This document shows positions 41,790 to 55,100 of a stretch of 64,000 nt of DNA, one piece after another. The notes under the pieces were generated by a model that made no database searches, was not told the origin of the DNA, and saw only the letters and a list, made by a program, of their open reading frames with translations. This DNA comes from Eleginops maclovinus (taxonomy: Eukaryota > Chordata > Actinopteri > Perciformes > Eleginopidae), in NCBI RefSeq assembly GCF_036324505.1, contig NC_086350.1, positions 14,698,032 to 14,762,031 of the forward strand. Direction: 5' to 3'. The translations under genes were made by a program, and so were the position numbers. The first letter of the stretch is position 1. Each line of letters opens with the position of its first letter.

Positions 41790-42984
41790 TTGAACCCAAC
41801 TGAAAGACGTTGGTGTTCACAGGCGGCGATTCTACAGCACCTTGAGGGAATTCTCTGCTTCTTTTCAACTGCTCTCCTTTTATTTCCTGCCTTTATTCCT
41901 AGCATGCGATGCCGGGGCCTCACTTAGTTACAATGGGTCATTTCAGCCAAGAAGCCCCCAACAATGAGGTAATCAACAATAACACAAAAACTGCCTCACT
42001 TGCCTTTGCCATCAATGTCTGGAGAAAGAATCAAAAAGGGCACTCACACTAAAGCACCTACAGAAAGTGCCTGAGCACAGGACGGCAGTGACAGGCAGTT
42101 AATGCTAATCTGCATTCTGCTTTACCAATAGCAGAGGACGTCTTCAGTTGAAATGTAAAAGCAAGAGTGGAGGGATGAGTAGAGAAGTGTTGGCACAGAG
42201 GAACATTAATAATAACACATTGTGTGGTGTCTCACATGGAATCTCTAAACGTGTGATCTTATATGAGCTGCAGGGACAGAGAGATAACACTTTTCCTTCT
42301 AAAGCCAGTGCACGGTAAAGTGTTTCTTTCTCTCTGCATTTGTGTGCAATTCCTAACAGTCACTTTCTGTTCAAGATCATTTGAACCTGTGATTTATGGA
42401 CATTTTAATTTGAATAGTGTCCTTGCTTTGAAGTAAATCATGACTAACTTCAAGACAGCTACAATAGGCACTACTACAATTCATTGACAATGGCTGTTTT
42501 TGTAGTTTCTAAATAATCACTGAAATATGCCAAGATGGCTGTTGCTGAATCCATTTATGTTACAATTGCACAGCTCAATGAATGAAATGAACTTATTTTG
42601 TAACAGTAGCCCTATTCCAAACTATCCTCTGCAGTAATCGTATAGAAAAGCAGAACCAGCACTCAGTAGGTCACAGGGGTTCTGTGGAAAAGAAACACCT
42701 CATGCTGTATGTGGAAATGGGAAGATAAAGCAATGAAAGGATCAAACTCAGAGTCTAACAGTTCTGCATTTTGTTTAGGTGGTTGCAATACTACAAATAC
42801 CCAGGCTAGGTCTTCAGGGAACCTCCTGCATGAAGCGTGTATTAAGAGAGGGAGGGAGATGAGTTGAAGTAAAGTTTTACAGTTCAGGTATAGCAATCTT
42901 GATTCTCTACTTTGTGTCTTAGTTTGGATTTACGATGATTCTTATAGCCTTCTTGATCCCGGATGCCTGTTTCTCTCCCCTCCC

Positions 42985-43026
42985 TCACTCACTCCCTCCC
43001 TCCCTCCCTTCCTCCCTCCCTCCCTT
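42985..43026. repeat. (CCCT)n pyrimidine tract
   Basis: An imperfect CCCT/CCTT tetranucleotide run of about 40 bases inside intron 1, about 350 bases downstream of exon 1 in transcript direction. It can form a polypurine/polypyrimidine structure. Confidence 0.85.
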
Positions 43027-43379
43027 CATCTCGTGCTCTCACCCTAAGTGGCTAGTTGTCAAAGTCAGCTGGAACCCAGTTAATGAAGAGGTAGATTTAT
43101 TAGCACGACATCAGGGAAAAAGGCGGGGAGGAGTGGAACCCCAAAAGCCAGAGAGCAAATACAGACACTAAGTGTGGATACCAAAAAAACAAATGACGGA
43201 AAGGAGAGGACAATGCAAATAGCAAAAGAAAGCGATAAAACTGAAGATGTTTGAGAGAAACAAAGCGATATTATAAGAGCACACAGAAGAGAGAAGCACA
43301 CAGTAAGAGAGGAAGGGGGAGAGGCAGCTTCCCTCTCTTTCATCCTCTCTCCAACAGTGGCTACAGAGCGAGCTCTTAC

Positions 43380-43682
43380 CGTCTGTTGCAGGTCTGGGAT
43401 TCCAATGCGGATGACCACGGTGTTGCCTGTCGGCTCCTCCATGGGTGCTCTTGCACTGTGGTTCCACTCACCAACGGGACAGAAAGCTGGAATGGGAACG
43501 CCGCTGTCCTCTTCCCGGGAGCTGCCGCTGTCAGTGCTGGCCCCCTGGCTGCCGTTTGCTGTGTGTGTGTAAGGGTGTGTGAATGTGGGTGAGTGTGTGT
43601 GTGTGTGCTGCTGCTGCTGCTGCTGGTCCTGCCGTGGAGGGCTGGGTGGCTCATGTTTGCCGGCTGCCGGACGCAGAGGCAT
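43380..43682 (-). CDS. shank3: shank3 first coding exon (start of SPN domain)
   Basis: The last 21 codons, MEEPTGNTVVIR then IGIPDLQQT, have the same length and layout as the human SHANK3 start MDGPGASAVVVR/VGIPDLQQT. They end at an ACG/GTAAGA donor that joins KC of exon 2 in phase 0, giving DLQQT/KC as in all SHANKs. The arginine equivalent to human SHANK3 R12 is kept. The frame stays open for 80 more codons upstream to an ATG at 43680-43682 (A at -3), with an in-frame stop 8 codons before that. This extension has a QQQQQQ run, HTHTH repeats and an acidic serine-rich patch (STDSGSSREED), resembling the Ser/acidic leaders of SHANK1 and SHANK2. Translation could start at 43682 or at the internal ATG at 43440-43442 (G at +4). 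SHANK3 organises postsynaptic densities of excitatory synapses. The family is certain, the paralog probable and the start open. Confidence 0.85.
43559..43625. repeat. compound (GT)n/(CTG)6 repeat inside exon 1 frame
   Basis: On the plus strand GT runs (43559-43570 and 43593-43607) lead directly into six CTG triplets (43608-43625). Read on the minus strand in the shank3 frame they give six glutamines followed by His-Thr alternation. Dinucleotide slippage here would shift the frame if translation starts at 43682, whereas CTG changes would only alter the glutamine count. Confidence 0.9.
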
Positions 43683-43740
43683 GCTCCGTGTTAGGGGCTC
43701 AGTCTATGTCTCTCTCTCTCTCCAGACACACACAAAGCAA

Positions 43741-43780
43741 ACACACACACACACACACACACGGATGGCTCTGGCTCACA

Positions 43781-43820
<40 letters not shown>
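43741..43820. repeat. two (CA)n tracts upstream of exon 1
   Basis: CA runs at about 43739-43762 and 43784-43820 are separated by a 21-base unique spacer (GGATGGCTCTGGCTCACACT-type). They lie 57-140 bases upstream of the 43682 ATG, so they are in the presumed 5' untranslated region or core promoter. Confidence 0.93.
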
Positions 43821-43821
<1 letters not shown>

Positions 43822-44409
43822 GTATGCAGCGTGCATCACTCGCCTGGGAAAAAAAGAGAGGGAGTGAGGAAGAGGCAGGGAAGGAGGGTTGCAGGGAGGG
43901 AATGGGCAAAAAAGGAGGGGTATTAGGAGAGTTGAAGGGTAGAAACACAAAGAGGGGATAAGTATTAGAGAAACTTGGAGTTAAAAACCGAAGAGAGATG
44001 CATAGATAAAGCTGCATTGAAGGAATTATATTCATAAAATGGGGTAAAATGGATTAACTCTAATGTGAGATTGAAACAATTGATAATCCTAAAGCAATTA
44101 GCAAAAAAAGACAGAAATCAGAACAGAACGACAGGATTACTCAACCTTCACATACAGATATTTGCATCTTTCGTATTCACTGTATGTGTGTTTGGATAGT
44201 GTTTAACAGAAACCGACTGAGGTTGATACAATAGGATTTTTACTAAAGTTTGATAATACACACGATTTACAAGCTAAACGCATGTTATCGTGTAAAGCAA
44301 CTTATATTCTAAAGAAATCTGTGTGTGTTTGAACACCAAGTGCTCACACACATTGTGTCACGTGTTGCTGTCACACACTCTGGCTCCCGTTGTATTGTAC
44401 TGACACTGG

Positions 44410-44417
44410 TGACGTCA
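44410..44417. promoter_or_regulatory. perfect CRE palindrome
   Basis: TGACGTCA, the full CREB/ATF consensus, lies about 730 bases upstream of the 43682 ATG in a locally CpG-richer segment (GACGTCAGGACGGCACGG). A CREB role would suit a neuronal gene, but one 8-mer is expected about once in 64 kb by chance. Confidence 0.3.
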
Positions 44418-44494
44418 GGACGGCACGGTGGGATTGTTTGCGCAGATCAATGTTGGGCGGGATTTGGCCTTCATGTTTCACTTTATCAATCTGT

Positions 44495-44507
44495 GGGGGG
44501 GGGGGGG
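44495..44507. repeat. 13-base poly-G run
   Basis: An uninterrupted run of 13 G on the plus strand, about 0.8 kb upstream of the first ATG. It could form a G-quadruplex on the plus strand, and its length is prone to sequencing error. Confidence 0.85.
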
Positions 44508-47500
44508 TCACAGGTAAACAGTGATGAATACACAGAGCACGCTGCGATAAGGAGAATGAGGTTTTTTTCTTCTCATTGAGGATCATTGTCAAAAGAGGTG
44601 TTGCTGTTTTATCCTGCAGGCCCTTAGAGCCACGAGACTGGGACTGTGATTAAGAGCTAAACAAATCATTTCGATATGACCTTGATTTCCATCTTTGCAT
44701 TGTAAAACAAGCCTCCCAAAGCTATTTCCTGACTGTCATGTTTTATGAAGAAAGATGTGATGTTTTGTTGACCAACCAAAATGCTCCAAGTATTGGCCTA
44801 TCCAGTTCATGCTGTCATAATAAATTGAACTCAAGATAACAACAGACCAGCTTATCAGAGGAGACTGGTACATGACCTCTGTGTGGTGTGTAAGACAAAT
44901 ACTTAAGGGCTTGAGTATTGCTAGTTTCAAAGCTCAACATTTGAATAAGTGAGTTTGTCATGCAAGTTAGATTTGGCAAGAAACATTTGTGGCAGGTCTC
45001 TAAATTATTGAGTGTGATCTTAAGTCAGCGCTATGCTTCGTTGTGTTCTCGGTGCAATCATTGTTCACGCTGACCCGACAGCCTGAAGGCAGCATTTTCT
45101 TATTGTGTGGAATCTAAAGTGAGCACTTCAGGGAAATCACAAGTGATGAAATCTCTGAATCTGCGGCCACACAAGATAATGTGAGCTCTTGGGTGGACAC
45201 ACACATGCAAATATATATGCACACACACACGCAAATAAACATATAGACTGCAGTAATATTAACACATTATTATTATTCTTTGAGCGTATTGAAATTAAGT
45301 CATTTGCACACATTTGACGCAAAAATCGGCCCTTTCAATTATTACAAGACAGGCGTGGATAGCCCAACGCAGTCACAGTGATATCCGTTATGTTTTCTGT
45401 GAGCTGGCAACTGAAGTGTTTTTATAAAGGGTGTCACAGCTAAGATTCAAATCATGTCATCGTGTTTTAATAAGTAATTTAGCCATATCAATTGTCCCTT
45501 GTACCTGTAGTACGTTGGGTTGTTTTATTTCGTCTCCTTAGAAATGTTTTTTTGGCTTGAAACAATGCAACTCAATGTGCTGGGAAATTAAACACAAGCA
45601 GCAGAAGGAAAGTTATATGTATCCCTTCCCTACAGAGGCTTGCTGGTGAGTGCTGTGCCACTGCCGGACACTCTACAGCATGTAATCCCATTAGCATTGG
45701 AGAAAGAGCATGGCAGGTAGCCCTAATACATTACAGGATTTAGCAGATCACCCTGCATGTTTGCGACTTAAGCATGCCAGGTCTTCAGGGCAGGGACAAT
45801 TGATAACTCTTACCTAGACCTTGTAGTGGGGCTCAATAATCACATTTTATAAAGCAATTGTGTGGCCTTACACTGCTGGCAAAATGGGTCTTTGTGTACT
45901 ATAACATGACACAATGGAATACAATGTTCCAACAAATCGCTTATTAGTGGTTTCAACAACACATTGAGCATTTTGTCAATATCATCAGTCGCAGCACTTG
46001 AATTTTTCAAAATGACTGATATTTGAGTGCATAAAGTGTTTGATAAACAACAGATCAAACTATCAGAATGCTTAATATCTGGGACTGTGGCAAGAAGAGC
46101 AAAGATGGCTTGCCAAAAGCGAAAATGATTCCAATGGATAGCAGGGCCAGGGAGGGATTTCATCCTGCTTGCATCATTCAAGAATAAACTCTGTAGGCAA
46201 CAGAACTGGAAGAGACCTACATATATGGAACAAGTTATCTGGTTGGAGAAATGGCAATAAAAGAGAAATTTCAAAAAGGATTAGAGTTTGTGCTCTACGG
46301 TCTATTCTGGAGGATTTCAGATTCAGGGTGTATGTATGAGAATGTAATCTCACAACCACAGTTGAAACAGTATAGCTAAAGAATTAGTGAGTGAGACACA
46401 ATATATTTGCAAACATTTTGATCACTCATTGTAGCAGCCATTATCAAACAAACATGTCAAATATACTGGATCTAGCTTCTTCAATGTAATATTATATATT
46501 TTGACATATTGCTATTCTCAGGTTGAAAAGGCTTAAAAATGTAAAAGTTTGAGATGTGAAGTGATCACAAAACACAAGCGATTTGTAAACACCACCTAAG
46601 TGAATTGCCGTGGCAATTCTCCACTATTAAATTTAATTGATCTATGAATAGAAAGATATATTCATCAATATTGATGAAAATGATTGAAGTTGCAGCCCTA
46701 TTAACAGAGTGATGTTAAGCTGCATAATGAATGCGTAATCCTTACCTTAACCCACTTTCATATATGCATATAAAACAACACAATGGGATATATGATCAGT
46801 CCTTGGCACAGGTTAATAATTTAAACAAACTTGAATCTATCCTGAAGAAGAGGAGCAATCACATTTCCATATAATTTTCCTTCATCTCTAATATAGTATA
46901 TTGTGATGATGTGCCATAAATGGTTTGAACTTGGCTGGCAAAAGAGCTAACTCGACAACATTTAGGAGCAATATCTGTAGGTGAACATTGCAGTCCAGAT
47001 TCTATGTCTAAATCCCATTTCTTGGGAACATTAAGAGAGTGGACTTGAATCATAAGGAGGCTAGCTCCCATGCTTGAGCTAACAGCTACTGCCTCAGATC
47101 TCTTTACCCCGTCCCCTCTCACCCCATCTCTTGCGCTCCAGCCCTGTGAAAACAAAATTGAATAATTCATGACCATACGGAGCAGCGCGTGCATGAATCC
47201 AGTACAATGTGTGCATGTATCTGAAACCGCTAGGCTTTAAAAGTCATTGCCATAGAGCTGAACATGAGGACATTCACAAATACAAATGAAATCCACAGCC
47301 AGCCCTACATGCACCCCTCTGACACATCCACTCTTGAAAAGAAGGGGGGGTGGGCAGGGGGAGGGAGAGAGATAAAGGTAAGCAGTTGGTTGAGGTAGCA
47401 TGAAGCAGAGATGGTCATAGAGGATGTGGCTAAGATGGCCAGTGGGCCAAGAAAAGAGTAGAGGAAAGGAGCGTGAAAGAAAAAGGGAGGGTGGCAGAGC

Positions 47501-47721
47501 GATGACAGAAAAGGAAGGTGGGAGAGTCAGCAAGAGGGTGGGAGAGAGGGAGGGAGATCATTACATACAGTCAGCTTTGACAAACCAGCCACATAGCCCG
47601 TGGCCTGGAGTAAATGTGATAACTGTTCACAGACCCCATCAGAGTCTGCTTCACGCTCCTCTACACCTGGTAAAGCAAATGTCATGGCCACTCACAAACT
47701 GAAGTCACCCCGGGCCACATT

Positions 47722-47916
<195 letters not shown>

Positions 47917-48164
47917 GTCCAATTAAACATTTCCAATTTATTCCATCTTCCATTTACTTGCAACCTTCCTCCCTCTTATAGAGAATTTGAATGAAGGTAA
48001 CTTATTGGTAAAGCTTCAAATAAAAAAGGGGAGTTGGGCTGTTCTGCGATCATGTCCTATAGTATTTGTATTGTGCTGCCGATCTGTTCCGTCAAACCAG
48101 CTGTTAAAATGGTTTCTGTCCCACACATTAAGATCAGGAAAAGAGACACAAGATTTTTCAACAG

Positions 48165-48172
48165 TGACGTCA
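48165..48172. promoter_or_regulatory. second perfect CRE palindrome
   Basis: TGACGTCA within CAGTGACGTCACCAGCGC, about 4.5 kb upstream of the first coding exon. It is the same CREB/ATF consensus as at 44410. Its function is unproven. Confidence 0.25.
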
Positions 48173-48685
48173 CCAGCGCTTTTCTGAAAAGTTGAAATGT
48201 TTTGGGACTGAAAAGCATTCTGAGCGGTTGCTTAGAAAATGGCAAAGCAGTCAGAAAAAGTACGCTTTGATTTACTCAAGGTAACCACATGCGACAGCAA
48301 AGGCTTTTTGTTGGGAACAATTAAGAGAATATGCTGCAACTCAGAAAAGACGCGGTCACGGGTTAATCTAGGAATTCCTGACTATGAACACATTAAATCT
48401 GAAGTAGTTTTGCCATAAACTGGGACAGACAGCTCAAAGAATATTGTAACATTGAAAATGTTCACTGCTCAAGGCAACCCTGACTGAGAGCATGTTAAAT
48501 TTAAAGTTTAATGCAGCATCTATGGTAGTCAATAACCTCAGGATCTTGAGGCATATTACTTATATGACATTTATCAAAAAGGTGATCATGCATGATAAAT
48601 AGCTGAGTGGTTTGGGAAGATATGTTTACAAAGTTTGCGACTGAAACCTAAAACAGAAAGGATTCTATAAATGAAAACTCAAGCC

Positions 48686-48714
48686 AACACACGCACACAC
48701 ACACACACACACAC
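48686..48714. repeat. short (CA)n tract
   Basis: About 14 CA units with one CACG interruption near the start. Confidence 0.9.
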
Positions 48715-48945
48715 CCTCTCTTTTTCTGACCACACTCACAGCCAGCTCAAACGGATTAGCCACTCAGTGTAAACAAAACAGTGCCTGACCCATTCAGAGC
48801 CACATGTAGAGGCCCCGTATGGAAAATTAGCCATGCGCTAAAAGCTTCTGGAATCAATCGTCTACAGTAGCTGCACCACATCACAAAGCCACTGTCTCCA
48901 TCCAGTTCACATGGACTGACACAGCAAACAGATGGGCTGCTAGTT

Positions 48946-49123
<178 letters not shown>

Positions 49124-52100
49124 CATAATGTTATGCGTTTAAAGAGGTATAATATCAATATATTTTAATTTGGTTGGCAGTGTGGAGATCCTGCTTGGCA
49201 AGATCTTTACAATGGCTTTTCCATTTGTCACAACTGCAGACGGAGCTGGAAATGTGACAAACTGACAGAGAAAAACATGTTACTGTGATGGAAAACCTAT
49301 TGCATCTCTTTTTGCCTATACTACGACGAGAACATTTGACGACACGGCTATTTCTACGCTGTGTTAGAAAAGATATTCTAATACGTCTGGCAAGGCATCA
49401 CTGGAGCTGATGTGACATTTTAACACTGGAACCACATTCTTCTACAGAGACATGCTTTCAGTTATGTGGACAAGCTAAATATGGCGATAATCAAAAGACA
49501 AATCATGAGAAAAGTATGTGAGGTAAACAATGCTGCTCTGGAGATTTCTGGTCTGTCAAGGACAGGTTTCTGTATGTGTGAGTTGCACGGCTAACATACC
49601 GTATATGGATGCAAAGAACAACTAAAAAACACTTTCCAAAAAGGCACGAAATCATTAGTGCCAAATTACATTTCAACTCAGCATTCTCACAGATTTTCTC
49701 CCTCATATCTTTGCTGTCATACACAATTCCCTCTTCATTCTATTGGGCTGTCTGTTAATAAATTATCTCTCTATGACCACAGAAAGTTGTGTATGTACAG
49801 TATCTGGTGATCTCTGTGTTTCCAGGGTTGCTGCTGGAGTGGCAGTTGGCTCTTTGATGCAGCCAGCCTATAAATAATCAATGGGGCTTTCATAAAGCCT
49901 GCCAGCCAATTAAGACCGGTTTCATACCGTGCTCTGCATTATCTCGGCGCACTCCAATACGGCTCTTTAGCGGCAGGCTGGGGATGCTGGGGAGGTCAAG
50001 GATGTCACTGTGCCAGGCTCAGCTTAATACTATCAAATAGATGCTACACTGGGGACTCAGGGTTGTGCCTTTAAGCTAACAATTCTGCCCAATGCCTAAT
50101 GCCGTTGCAATCCGTTCTCATTCCCAGGTGTTCCAATTGGGCATAAACAAAGGGTGACTCAAGTTTTGAGCAGACTCTTCTGAATCATCAACCCGAGCAG
50201 CAAGCTCTTATAAAACCTTCAGACTTATAGTATAAAGATTTGATGAAAAATCTATATTTTAATCTTTACTATACATGTTCATATGCAGTGGATATTCATT
50301 GGACATGTTGCATATATTAACTTGTAATCACTAATCATAATGGAGTAACCACAGCTTTTAACAAACTGACCAAGATTGATTAAGGAGTTATTTCATTCAA
50401 AACCGCAAAAGGTAGATGCCTTTTTGTTAATAAATGACCTTAATCATGTTATGATTGATACACAATTAAGGCTTGAACTATATGTACAAACTGTTCAGCT
50501 CTCCAGGTACAGTGGAAACCAGAGACACATTCCAAACAGCTGGGAACATGTTTTTCTCTTTTTATTTATTTTTGAAACCGTAGAAAGTAAAAAAAAAGTT
50601 GTGGCTACAAAATGCCACATTATTGAATTCTGAAGAAGGGATATAATGTAGATGAGATGCTATTTTCAAGTGCAATATGTAGGCTACTGGTGGATAAATG
50701 AAATCACCACAATATCTGTAATGTTCTTGTGGGTATGAATGTACAGAAAGTCTCACTACATGAAAGTCATTTCTCCCAAATATTCCATTCTGTTATTTAC
50801 ACTCCCCCTCAGAATGTGAACGGAGTAATAGTGGTGAGGGGTAATATGGATATTACTTTAGCAAATTATATTATTTGCTTAAAATAACAATATGGAGCTA
50901 CGGCCGGGCATCCCCGCTCCATAATACATTTTCACACTGTTTACTCCATTGCTGCCCTTAATCCCTACAGCATTCTATCTGTGTGTGTGCTTTTACTTCT
51001 ACGCACTCATTCATGCAAAATTGATAAAAGAAATTAAATTGGATTAAATAAAGTGGAAATTAACACAGAGGATTTGGAAAAGGGAAGGCTTTTTTCTCCT
51101 ATGAGCAGATGCAGGAGAAGAGAAACAGCATGATACTATTCATTAAAACATTCACAACCCATTTCATTCCTCTCAACCAGGGATACAAACCAGCCTGGGA
51201 GGTAAAGGAGCATCTACTCCTGAGCTTTTATGTCTATTGATCTGCATCTGTCATCTGTGAGGGCAACCAACTGTATCTGGGTCACAATCCAGTCCAGTGG
51301 CAGTTTGACATATCAGACTGGAGCTCTGATCTGGGGCATCATGCCTAAAAACATCACCCTTATCTCTTGCATAAGTGCATGTGTGTGTCCACATGTGTGT
51401 AGAAACATCTAAAGGTAAAGACACGAAATAACTGAAATCTACTGAAATACTGGATAGACTGTTTCCACCGACACACACAGTTAGTTTTCTGTGCAGTGCT
51501 TAGCCCTGGCAGTGGAAAGGAGCACATATTGTACGAGTGGCATGAGATGGTTAATGGGAAATAGGAATGAAGGTAAGTGAACTCATTTCTTTGACGACAT
51601 TTTCAGATTTTAACAGCAACACTTTCTGTGGTCTCATTAAAAGAACAACAAAAAAGGTTTGAAGTATCTTTATGTTAACTACATTTAATAAATCAATTAC
51701 AAACATTCAACACCAGACAATATGGTTTTGATCTGTGTGATTATCAGACTGGATCTGAGTAGGCAGATCAGTTCTGAGTCTAACAGGATTGCTCCTCCAT
51801 CTACTAAACTACCATCACAACTTCGGATGAGATGCCGCTTGAATCAAATCAGTTCTAACAAGTGCCGAACTCATGCATGCCAACTCTATTAGGTACATTT
51901 GAGCATGTATATATACGAATGTGGTCATTAATAAACAAAAATACATCAATAATGCTCTCATTAGAGAGATCTTTGCTGCGGGATTCTGAAGGAGATTAAC
52001 AGAGTCTCTGCAGATGCATTATTCAGGCCCTGCAGCAGCCCCGTTTTTTCACTGTTCCTCTCTGTCATCTACACTGATATAAAAACAGATAAAGGTTAGG

Positions 52101-55100
52101 AGGAAACACAGAGTTTCAGCTCCAGCCCATCCCCATCACAGTGAGTAATGAAAGCAGGTATATCATAAAGTTACATTTCTGAAAGTCGGTCTCTTACTGG
52201 TTCAGGATGTTTGTTGCACAACACAACAATAATGAATTATACAATAACAATTTGCTAGATTTAAATCTGTTTTTTGAATGGGTGTATTGTATAAAGTATG
52301 ACAGGGCTTTTACATGCTTATGGGTTGGCCGAATAAACAAAACTTAAACTATTGGCTTTGATAACTCAACATGCTACACATCAATGTCATACTGAAATAA
52401 CTGCGGACCTCATCAGTCATGTAGATGGCTCCATGATTCAACAGCGCTGCTTGATGTAAGAGCAGTAATTAGGTGTCGATGTAAGTGCTGTGCAGTCATG
52501 CCTAAAATGTTTTTGTGTGTGTGTTGCATCTCCCTTTACTGACTCTCACTCTAGATGTATTGGTAGTGAATGCCACAAGATGCACAACTGGAGTGATGAA
52601 TATGATCAACTTCACATTCATAACCTCACATGCCTGAAACCCTGCAGACTTCTTCCATCAGTTGCCCGATGTGACACAATTAATTTGCATACAAATAGAT
52701 GCCAGTGACATGAAGAGGAAGCAAAGTATTGAATCCGAAAAACTGTGAGGAAGTGAATTACACTGTGCAATGCCGTGTTGATTGGTGTACGAGAAGATGG
52801 AAATGTTTTAAATGTGACTCTTTTCTCACTTATGCAAACAAGATGTGGCATTTATGTGCACAAGATTTCAAGGCATCATCTGAGGAGTTGGCAAAACAAT
52901 GACGCACAGATGGTATCAGGGCATCATTTGAAAGTGACAGCCTTTCAGAGTTTCTTCATGGAGAGAGACTTAATCTCTCTTCATTTGTGTGGCATTGTGT
53001 GTCAATGGCTTGCAAGTATAAAACAATTTGATATGAATTTTTGCTCTGCATAGTAATACAATTATGCATCGTGATGTTGTTATAGCACAACTAAAATATC
53101 TAAGGAAATGTGATCACACTTCTCTAATCAAACTAGTTAGAAAGTCAAGAAATGTAGTATTTAATTCGCCCAAGAGAGGAGTACACACAAATGGGCTTTA
53201 CCATCTAGTTTCTTTTATTATCTCTTTATCCAAAATATGCTAAACCATGACATATATTGTTATTGTGATATACAGTTACCTGGAGAGGGACAGATGGTGG
53301 CCATATTGCCCATTTTTACAATCACTGTGTTGTAATTTGAGAGATCATTTGAAGGAATATCATTTTTCATTCTTTTCTTTCTACTTTAATCAAGCGTTAA
53401 TAAAATTTGTACTGAACCATCATTTCCAGTAAATACATGAGAAAACTTATTTCTGAGAGGCATCATTGATTCAGAAAACCTATTTCCTTCTTCTGACATA
53501 AATATGACAAGAAGTTAAATCACAGGAGAGAAGTTGTAACCGCTCCACAACAGCCTTTATGCTTTACACTTACGTATAACATGTCACACTTTGGTGACAT
53601 TTGTCAGTGTGAACCATGTGCCTCTGGAGATATTATGTAGAAGATCAAGGATTAATCAGGAGTTAATACTTCCACCGAGACTAATTATTAGGATGAGCCT
53701 GCAACTACAGTGTAACACACTGACAAGCACACATAATCACAAACATGTATCTCCAACTGCATCTGCTTGCACGGCTTACTCTAAAACTTTTCCTAGTGTT
53801 TTGATTTTTCATTAAAAAATCTGTGAAAACATTACTTGGTACCCGTTTTCCTCACTACATCACTTCCCTCCCCTACATCTCTTTTTCTTTTGCTCATCCC
53901 CTCCCCATACCCAAATTTTGTCTGTTGTCGATGTGTCGTGACTGTCTGCCAAGTGCAGTAATTACAGTAGAGCAGCAGAGCTGAGCAGCAGAGAGAGAAG
54001 CAGCATATCAAACATAACTGCACAGGGCCAGGACAGTACAATTCATTCTCAGTACTACAGGCTGCGGCATGCCGCAGAGCCCCAGACCAACAGCTATTAC
54101 TGTCTTTATTTCCCTTAATGTATTTACTCAGAGTTCATAAATATCACAAAGCCATTAAAACAGGTGTTAAATGTATTGTAGATTGTATAAATCCAGTCAC
54201 AGGTTAAGTCTCACACATTTCTCAGTGCACATCAAGTATTAGATGTAGTCCATTGATAAAAAAAAAATGAGCACTGGGACACCGAGTGATTCCAGAGTAC
54301 TTTATGCCCACTTCGTCCAAAAAATCTCAGATCTCTCACACACACACAAACACACACATGTGTTGATGTATTGCCTATTAAACTGATGTGACAGTACTGG
54401 CAGCGGGCCCAGAGCAGTGGATAGTTTATGATGTTGGGAATAATAGGCAAGGTTAAAAATAACTGTATTATCAAATGCACCTAAGAGACAATGTTGACGT
54501 AGGTAAAGGGGGCCGACTGACAAAGGAGAGCACAGGCTACTCAGACAGCGAGCACTGGGGTGGGAGGGGTCACAACATCCTGCACCGTCACAGAGGTGCC
54601 AGACTTTTAACTGTGCCCAAAATTACAGAGGAGACAATAAAGAAAGGTATGACTGCAGATACATGGTGAATATGTGATGCAGCTCAGTGCATTCTTATTC
54701 CAAAACAGCTTGGATAAGGGCTCACTAGTGCAGTTGGCCCTGCCACTTAAGCTGAGATTTACCTCATGAAGGTCTTAAGCATAGAGAACACGGAGAACCA
54801 CAACAGCGATGAGCCTAGCGGCTCTCTCATGCTTTCATCCTCTGAGATTTCAAATGAAACACTTGCAGTGCAAAGTCATAATTTAGCTTTGGCCAATGCT
54901 TATTTTTACTCAATAGAGCCTGAGCAGACCAAATTACAAGTCAATATATTTACTGGCTGTTAACAACTAGCTCTACTTAATAAGCTCTACTTTCACCAAT
55001 TTTAACATGGATTTGTGTTCACAACGTAGCCTTTTTCAGTGTCAAAAACAGGATGTTGAATGTGCCCTGTCAGTTTTTAACTAATGGTTACAGTGATTAA

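Larger units (their letters stand above)
19176..43379 (-). other. shank3: shank3 intron 1 (24.2 kb)
   Basis: Large first coding intron between the ACG/GTAAGA donor at 43379 and the CTGCAG acceptor at 19176. It contains a LINE, two Tc1 elements, a SINE, a palindrome and short low-complexity tracts, listed separately. No host exon is visible inside it on either strand. Stretches 19176-23390, 24026-27167, 28822-33650, 33760-35370 and 39355-41180 hold nothing I can name beyond AT-rich unique-looking DNA. Long 5' introns in synaptic scaffold genes often contain enhancers. One candidate motif cluster is given at 33653-33752. Confidence 0.85.

Noticed and set aside
43080..43379. Continuation of the shank3 exon 1 frame beyond the donor (VRARSVATVGERMKE and on)
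   Set aside because: The GTAAGA donor at 43379 and the exact DLQQT/KC join to exon 2 show that this part is intron.
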